Assembly (NCBI RefSeq): GCF_036345915.1
Contig: NZ_CP107785.1
Coordinates: 2,542,001 to 2,606,000 of the forward strand
DNA: 64,000 bases
From: Nocardia sp. NBC_00565
GTDB lineage: Bacteria > Actinomycetota > Actinomycetes > Mycobacteriales > Mycobacteriaceae
Reading direction: 5' to 3'
The notes under the pieces are model-generated. The model was given only the letters and a program-made list of their open reading frames with translations. It searched no databases and had not been told where the DNA came from. Within the stretch, counting starts at the first letter, position 1, and each line of letters opens with the position of its first letter. Made by a program: the position numbers and the translations under genes. Shown here piece after piece: positions 59,542 to 64,000 of the stretch.

Positions 59542-61818
59542 ATGACCACGCATCTGACGCATTGGGGAGTGTTCGAGGCCGAGAGCGACGGGGAGCGGTT
59601 GACCTCGGTGCGGCCGTGGCGGGGGGATCCGGAGCCGATGGCGTTGATCGAGAATGTGGCCTCGGCACAGCATCATCCGACGCGGATCGATCGGCCCTAT
59701 GTGCGGCAGGGGTGGTTGGAGCGGGGGCCTGGGGCGTCCGGGCGCGGTGATGAACCGTTCGTGCCGGTGTCGTGGGAGCAGGCGTTCGAGCTGCTGTCGG
59801 GTGAGTTGAGCCGGGTCTACAGCGAATACGGCGCGGAGTCGGTGTACGGCGGGTCGTATGGGTGGGCGAGTGCGGGGCGCTTTCATCACGCGCAGAGTCA
59901 GGTGCATCGGTTTCTGAACTGCCTGGGCGGTTACGTGCAGCACGTGAACAGCTACAGCCTCGGGACCTCGCAGGTGCTGTTGCCGCACGTGATCGGGTCG
60001 ATGGGCTTGTTCGAGGGGCAGGCGACCGCGAAGAGTGTGCTGGTCGAGCATGCGGAGTTGGTGGTGGCGTTCGGCGGGGTGTCGCCGAAGAACTCGGCGG
60101 TGTCGCCGGGTGGGGTGTCGCGGCACAACACCAAGACGTGGATCGGTGCGGCGCGGGCGCGCGGCTGCCGATTCGTCTCGATCAGCCCGCTGCGCGACGA
60201 CATTCCGGTCGAGGCGCAAGCCGAGTGGATCGCGCCGCGGCCGGGGAGCGATACCGCGCTGATGCTGGCGTTGGCACAGGTGCTGGACGCGGATGGGTTG
60301 GCGGACACCGCGTTTCTGGATCGCTACACGGTCGGCTACGAGCGGTTCGCCGGGTATGTGCGCGGCGAAACCGATGGCGTTGTGAAGGATCCCGGGTGGG
60401 CGGAGCCGATCACCGGCGTATCCGCCACGCGGATCCGATCGCTGGCACACGAGATGGCGGCGGCGCGCACATTGATCAATGTCAGCTGGTCGCTGCAGCG
60501 CGCCGAGCACGGTGAGCAGCCGTTGTGGCTCGGGGTGGTGTTGGCCGCGATGCTGGGCCAGATCGGGCTCCCCGGAGGCGGATTCGGACACAGTTACGGG
60601 TCGACGGCGCATGTGGGCGACCCGGCGCGCGGGCGTTCGGTGCCGAAATTTCCGCAGGGCAGCAACAAGGTGGCGACCTTCATTCCGGTCGCGCGGATCG
60701 CCGACATGCTGCTGAATCCGGGGCAGGTCTTCGATTACAACGGTGCGCGGCTGGTCTACCCGGATATCAAGTTGGTGTATTGGTGCGGCGGGAATCCCTT
60801 TCATCACCACCAGGATCTAGCCCGGCTGCACACGGCATTCACCCGGCCGGAAACGGTGGTCGTGCACGACGCGTTCTGGACCGCCACCGCGCGCCATGCC
60901 GATTTCGTGCTGCCGGCGACGATGAGCATCGAACGTGACGATTTCGGCGCCGGGCAGAACGATCGTGAGTTCTTCCCGATGAAGGCACTGACCCGCCCGC
61001 ACGGTGAGTCTCGCGACGACTACGCGATTCTCGGCGAGTTGGCCGAACGAATCGGGGTGGGTAAGGAATTCACCGAGGGGCGGACCGCCGAGGAGTGGGT
61101 ACGGCACCTCTATGAGCAATGGCGCGCGAACGATCCGAAGATCCCTGACTTCGACGACTTCTGGGACAGCGAGTCGCTCGCGTTACCGGTGCCCGATCCG
61201 GAGCAGGTATTGCTCGCCGACTTCCGTGCGGACCCGCAGCAGTACCCGCTGAGTACGCCCAGCGGCAAGATCGAGATCTTTTCCGCGACCATCGACGGTT
61301 TCGGCTACGCCGACTGCCCGGGTCATCCGGTCTGGCTGGAGCCGCAGGAGTGGCTCGGCGGCGACGTGGCGGCGCGATTCCCGCTGCAGCTGATCGCCAA
61401 TCAGCCACGCACCAAACTGCACAGTCAACTCGATGTCGGCGCGCACAGTCGATCGGTGAAAATCGCTGGGCGGGAACCGGTTCGGTTGCATCCCGACGAT
61501 GCCGCGGCTCGCGGGCTGCGCGATGGCGAGATCGTGCGGATCTTCAACGACCGGGGCAGTTGCCTGGCCGGACTGGTCGTCGACGACGCGGTCCGGCCGC
61601 AGGTCGCGCAGTTGTCCACCGGCGCCTGGTACGACCCGGATCCGGCCGATCCCACATTCTGCCGGCACGGCAATCCGAACGTGCTGACCATGGATCGGCC
61701 CACGTCCAGTCTGAGCCAGGGTTGCTCCGGGCAACTGGCCCTTGTAGAAATCGAGGCCTACCGTGGCCCGCTGCCCGAGTTGGCCGTGGACGGGCCACCG
61801 ACCACGGTTGCCCAGTAG
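59542..61818 (+). CDS. BisC/TorA/DMSO-reductase-type molybdopterin enzyme
   Basis: Seen: 758 residues from ATG 59542; the frame extends to 59491 without a better start. It matches the single-subunit biotin/TMAO/DMSO reductase group: HWGVFEAESDG start, VYGGSYGWASAGRFHHAQSQVHRFLNCLGGYVQHVNSYSLGT with the Ser expected to bind Mo, ELVVAFGGVSPKNSAVSPGG, and C-terminal QPRTKLHSQLD and TGAWYDPD. No N-terminal Fe-S Cys set and no Tat signal, so it is cytoplasmic like BisC. It likely reduces sulfoxides or N-oxides, for example repairing oxidised biotin or methionine. Confidence 0.9.
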   Translation: MTTHLTHWGVFEAESDGERLTSVRPWRGDPEPMALIENVASAQHHPTRIDRPYVRQGWLERGPGASGRGDEPFVPVSWEQAFELLSGELSRVYSEYGAESVYGGSYGWASAGRFHHAQSQVHRFLNCLGGYVQHVNSYSLGTSQVLLPHVIGSMGLFEGQATAKSVLVEHAELVVAFGGVSPKNSAVSPGGVSRHNTKTWIGAARARGCRFVSISPLRDDIPVEAQAEWIAPRPGSDTALMLALAQVLDADGLADTAFLDRYTVGYERFAGYVRGETDGVVKDPGWAEPITGVSATRIRSLAHEMAAARTLINVSWSLQRAEHGEQPLWLGVVLAAMLGQIGLPGGGFGHSYGSTAHVGDPARGRSVPKFPQGSNKVATFIPVARIADMLLNPGQVFDYNGARLVYPDIKLVYWCGGNPFHHHQDLARLHTAFTRPETVVVHDAFWTATARHADFVLPATMSIERDDFGAGQNDREFFPMKALTRPHGESRDDYAILGELAERIGVGKEFTEGRTAEEWVRHLYEQWRANDPKIPDFDDFWDSESLALPVPDPEQVLLADFRADPQQYPLSTPSGKIEIFSATIDGFGYADCPGHPVWLEPQEWLGGDVAARFPLQLIANQPRTKLHSQLDVGAHSRSVKIAGREPVRLHPDDAAARGLRDGEIVRIFNDRGSCLAGLVVDDAVRPQVAQLSTGAWYDPDPADPTFCRHGNPNVLTMDRPTSSLSQGCSGQLALVEIEAYRGPLPELAVDGPPTTVAQ

Positions 61819-61921
61819 CCCAAGACCTTTCGTGACGCGGGGCAACCCGGTGCGTGAGGCTGGTCTCACCACGAGGTCCCGGCCGTTCTCGGCTGTGCGA
61901 TTTCTGTCAGGATTTTGGACT

Positions 61922-62398
61922 ATGGTGACGAATCCGCTGCCCGCGCTGGCTCGCCGTATCGCGCAGAAACGCTGGGTCATGCGCATGGCGCCGATCGTCG
62001 TGCCACTGGAACGGTTCGTCCGGTGGGTGACCCGCGGTCGATATGGTGTGCTCGACCTGGCGGGGTTGCCGTCGATCGAGATCACTGTCGCGGGGCGTAA
62101 GACGGGGATCCCGCGCACCACATCGCTGCTGTACGTCCCGCGTGGTGGGGACTTCCTGATCGTCGGATCCAATTGGGGCAGTACCGAACACCCCGTATGG
62201 TCGGCGAATCTCCGTGCCGCCAGCACCGCCACCGCCCGGTTGCGGGGTGAACGGTTCGAGGTCTCCGTTACCGAGGTCGCGGGTGTGGATCGCAAACGCG
62301 CCTGGGATCTGGCCGTCGAATTCTGGCCCGGCTACCGGATGGAGCACAAACTCTCCGGTGGCCGGGTTTTTCGCATCTTCGAACTGCGCCGGAGCTGA
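61922..62398 (+). CDS. Ddn/DUF385-family (deazaflavin-dependent nitroreductase-like) protein
   Basis: Seen: 158 residues from ATG 61922, no clear ribosome site. The split beta-barrel family core is GRKTGIPRTTSLLYVPRGGDFLIVGSNWGSTEHPVWSANLRAAS, the F420-contact region of Ddn-like proteins. Related proteins reduce quinones or nitroimidazoles with F420H2. Stands alone between two unrelated units. Confidence 0.85.
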   Translation: MVTNPLPALARRIAQKRWVMRMAPIVVPLERFVRWVTRGRYGVLDLAGLPSIEITVAGRKTGIPRTTSLLYVPRGGDFLIVGSNWGSTEHPVWSANLRAASTATARLRGERFEVSVTEVAGVDRKRAWDLAVEFWPGYRMEHKLSGGRVFRIFELRRS

Positions 62399-62416
62399 AT
62401 TCACGGCGCGTGGGGA

Positions 62417-62743
62417 TTACCGCTGAGCGGGCACGATCGGCGTGCCCTGATTCGCGCCCGGTGCGGGCGGTGTCAGGGCGGCGGCATTCGCATTGGGCTT
62501 GGCGGGCGGTGTCGGTTGTGCCGGTGTCAGTAGTGGCGCGATCGGCGATGGTGGTACGACGACGCGGCTGGGTGGCTTATCGGGCGTCGATTCGCCGCAC
62601 GTAGGGTCCTCGTGTTGGTCGCAGGTTGTCGCGGGCACGATCGGCGCCGCGTGTGCGGAGCCGATGGTGAGGGGCAGCAGCGCGGCGGCCGCGATCAGCG
62701 TCGAAGCCAGCGCGTGGTGTGTATTCGTCGACATTACGATCAC
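62417..62743 (-). CDS. Small secreted Pro-rich protein
   Basis: Seen: about 108 residues. The GTG at 62743 overlaps the porin gene stop (GTGA); ATG 62734 is the alternative. Signal peptide (LASTLIAAAALLPLTIGSAHA) followed by a short segment with two Cys (TTCDQHEDPTCGES) and a Pro/Ala-rich, disordered tail. Not a known family. Coupled to an MspA-type porin, so it may be co-exported to the envelope. Confidence 0.7.
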   Translation of the reverse strand: MIVMSTNTHHALASTLIAAAALLPLTIGSAHAAPIVPATTCDQHEDPTCGESTPDKPPSRVVVPPSPIAPLLTPAQPTPPAKPNANAAALTPPAPGANQGTPIVPAQR

Positions 62744-63378
62744 AACCAGATCGGATCGCCGTATACGGCGACCGAATTGTCGGCGGTATCGGTGGAAATG
62801 TTGACGATCGCATACGAACGCAGGCTCACCGGGCCCATACAGGCATCGACCTTGATCTGCACCTGTTCGGTGGTGATCGAGCCATGCGGTCCGGTTAGAG
62901 CTTTGGTTCCGAACGCAATGGTGGTGATCGTGCCCGGTTTGAGCGTGGTGGACACACTCGGCATGGCCATGGCGGCCAGCCCGGCGCTCACCCCGGGCAT
63001 CGGCGCGATCGCGACATTGACATTCGGGCCGATTGTTCCGGTGAGTCCCACCGAGATGCCATTGGATACGTCTATCTGGCAGCCGATCTGGTACCCGAGG
63101 GTGAGTGTGCCGGAATTGACCGATTCGCCGCCTTCGCCGGTGATGTCGGCGGCCGCGCGCACGCTGACGAATCCCTCATGACTGAACGAGGTCGCGGCGA
63201 GATTGGGGACTCGATCGAGATTTTCGGCGGACTTTGTCACCGTCAGTTGCCAGCCGTCCTCGGTGGTTACGGTACGGGACTGATCCGGCAGCGGATCCGC
63301 CGAAGCCGATTGTGCTGGAACGATACTCAGCACACCCGCGGCCAGCAGGCATAGCGGGACGGCGATCGAGCTATTCAT
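62740..63378 (-). CDS. MspA-family porin
   Basis: Seen: 212 residues from ATG 63378 after GAGGAG. Signal peptide ending ASA, mature start DPLPDQSRTVTTEDGWQL. The MspA pattern is visible: SGTLTLGYQIGCQIDVSNGISVGLTGTIGPN, then a Pro-rich turn and a C-terminal VSLRSYAIVNISTDTADNSVAVYGDPIWL strand. These octameric channels cross the mycolic-acid outer membrane and admit small hydrophilic solutes. Two Cys are present, unlike MspA itself. Confidence 0.87.
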   Translation of the reverse strand: MNSSIAVPLCLLAAGVLSIVPAQSASADPLPDQSRTVTTEDGWQLTVTKSAENLDRVPNLAATSFSHEGFVSVRAAADITGEGGESVNSGTLTLGYQIGCQIDVSNGISVGLTGTIGPNVNVAIAPMPGVSAGLAAMAMPSVSTTLKPGTITTIAFGTKALTGPHGSITTEQVQIKVDACMGPVSLRSYAIVNISTDTADNSVAVYGDPIWL

Positions 63379-63499
63379 GTTGTGTGTCTCCTCAGTGATT
63401 AGGCTGTCGAACGATATCTGACGCCGTAAGACCGCCCCGTAGTCAGGACGCTTGTTCAAAACGGTCCATGGTCGGTATCAGGGCGCGCAGAATCCGACT

Positions 63500-64000
63500 A
63501 TGCCGACACAGCGGTTCCATGCGTTCGCCGATGATTTGCTCGCCGACCACGACGGGGTGAGCATCGCGGATCTGGTGCGTCGCGGTGTGGTCAGCGCGGC
63601 CGAGGTCGCCGATGCGGCGCGGGCTCGGGCGGCGCGGGTTGATCCGATATTGCGCGCCATCGTCGCCGAGACGACGACCACGGCGATCTCGAGTGATACG
63701 GATGCGCCACTGTTCGGTGTGCCGACCTATGTGAAGGACAACACCGATGTGCGCGGGCTGCCGACCAATTACGGCACCGCGGCGTACGTCGCGCGGCCCA
63801 GCACCCAGGACGGGCCGTATACGAAACAGTTGCTGAGCAGCGGGATGACGGTGCTGGGCAAGAGTCGCCTGCCGGAGTTCGGATTGAACGCGAGCACCGA
63901 ATTCGTCGCCGCCGAGCCGACACGCAATCCCTGGCATACCGACTATTCGTCGGGTGCGTCATCGGGCGGCGCGGCCGCGTTGGTGGCTGCGGGGGTGGTT
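63500..64000 (+). CDS. Amidase-signature enzyme (3' end off the window)
   Basis: Seen: 167 residues from ATG 63500, still open at the right edge. Amidase signature: Lys in VPTYVKDNTDV (about residue 79), LGKSRLPEFGLNASTEF, and the Ser/Gly-rich loop DYSSGASSGGAAALVAAG containing the middle catalytic Ser; the nucleophile Ser lies beyond the edge. About 480 residues expected in total. Divergent from the porin gene. Substrate unknown; related proteins hydrolyse aliphatic amides or nylon-type oligomers. Confidence 0.85.
   Translation, partial: MPTQRFHAFADDLLADHDGVSIADLVRRGVVSAAEVADAARARAARVDPILRAIVAETTTTAISSDTDAPLFGVPTYVKDNTDVRGLPTNYGTAAYVARPSTQDGPYTKQLLSSGMTVLGKSRLPEFGLNASTEFVAAEPTRNPWHTDYSSGASSGGAAALVAAGVV

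Noticed and set aside
59290..60810. 506-codon minus-strand open frame over the BisC-type gene
   Set aside because: Shadow of a well-supported molybdoenzyme; the translation is His/Arg/Pro-rich low complexity.

Overview
The window looks like chromosome from a high-GC mycolic-acid actinomycete, most likely Nocardia or a close relative. The reasons are a complete-looking yrbE-mce lipid importer, an MspA-family porin, an MmpL transporter, a mycofactocin-type dehydrogenase, F420-type luciferase-like enzymes, dense ATGA-coupled operons and GC-driven antisense open frames. I saw no rRNA, tRNA, CRISPR array, insertion sequence or prophage.

Left part (1-24 kb). An mce operon (yrbEA to mceE, minus strand) runs off the left edge. 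It is followed by an XdhC gene facing a coxL-M-S-G molybdenum hydroxylase operon, a mycofactocin-type SDR, a TetR regulator, a 2Fe-2S ferredoxin and a P450. The mce promoter and the tetR promoter, 7 kb apart, carry the same double 13-bp palindrome (GTAAC-N3-GTTAC), so import and at least part of the catabolic island are probably one regulon. Then come uppP, a dienelactone hydrolase, a PAS-GGDEF diguanylate cyclase and a minus-strand operon of a crotonase, a type III CoA-transferase and an amidohydrolase.

Middle part (24-37 kb). An exported cholesterol-oxidase-like flavoprotein faces a TetR gene across a perfect 22-bp palindrome. Next is an assimilatory nitrate/nitrite reductase operon (nasA, a small unknown protein, nirB, nirD), then a ChoD-type oxidoreductase, a nucleotide-sugar-epimerase-like protein and another TetR. 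Two 5'-truncated gene remnants (zinc alcohol dehydrogenase and metal ABC ATPase) lie at the ends of these operons.

Sulfur part (37.8-53.3 kb). About 15 kb is devoted to getting sulfur from organosulfur compounds: SsuD, two SfnB/DszC-like flavoproteins, SfnG, a StyA-like monooxygenase, an SsuABC/TauABC importer, an NtaA/DszA-type monooxygenase and a TauD-type dioxygenase. Two tiny ORFs sharing the pattern RRRxVD(L/F)MR...CR look like cysteine-sensing leader peptides; one precedes the importer operon and the other sits inside it just before tauD. A flavoprotein plus two-cluster ferredoxin pair in the centre has no obvious assigned job and is the best candidate for something undescribed. One monooxygenase gene in this cluster has lost two internal blocks but kept its frame.

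Right part (53.3-64 kb). Two methyltransferases, an exported family-1 glycosidase, an MmpL transporter, a BisC/DMSO-reductase-type molybdoenzyme preceded by a rhodanese remnant and a striking nested palindrome, a Ddn-family protein, two small exported proteins including the MspA-type porin, and an amidase cut by the right edge.
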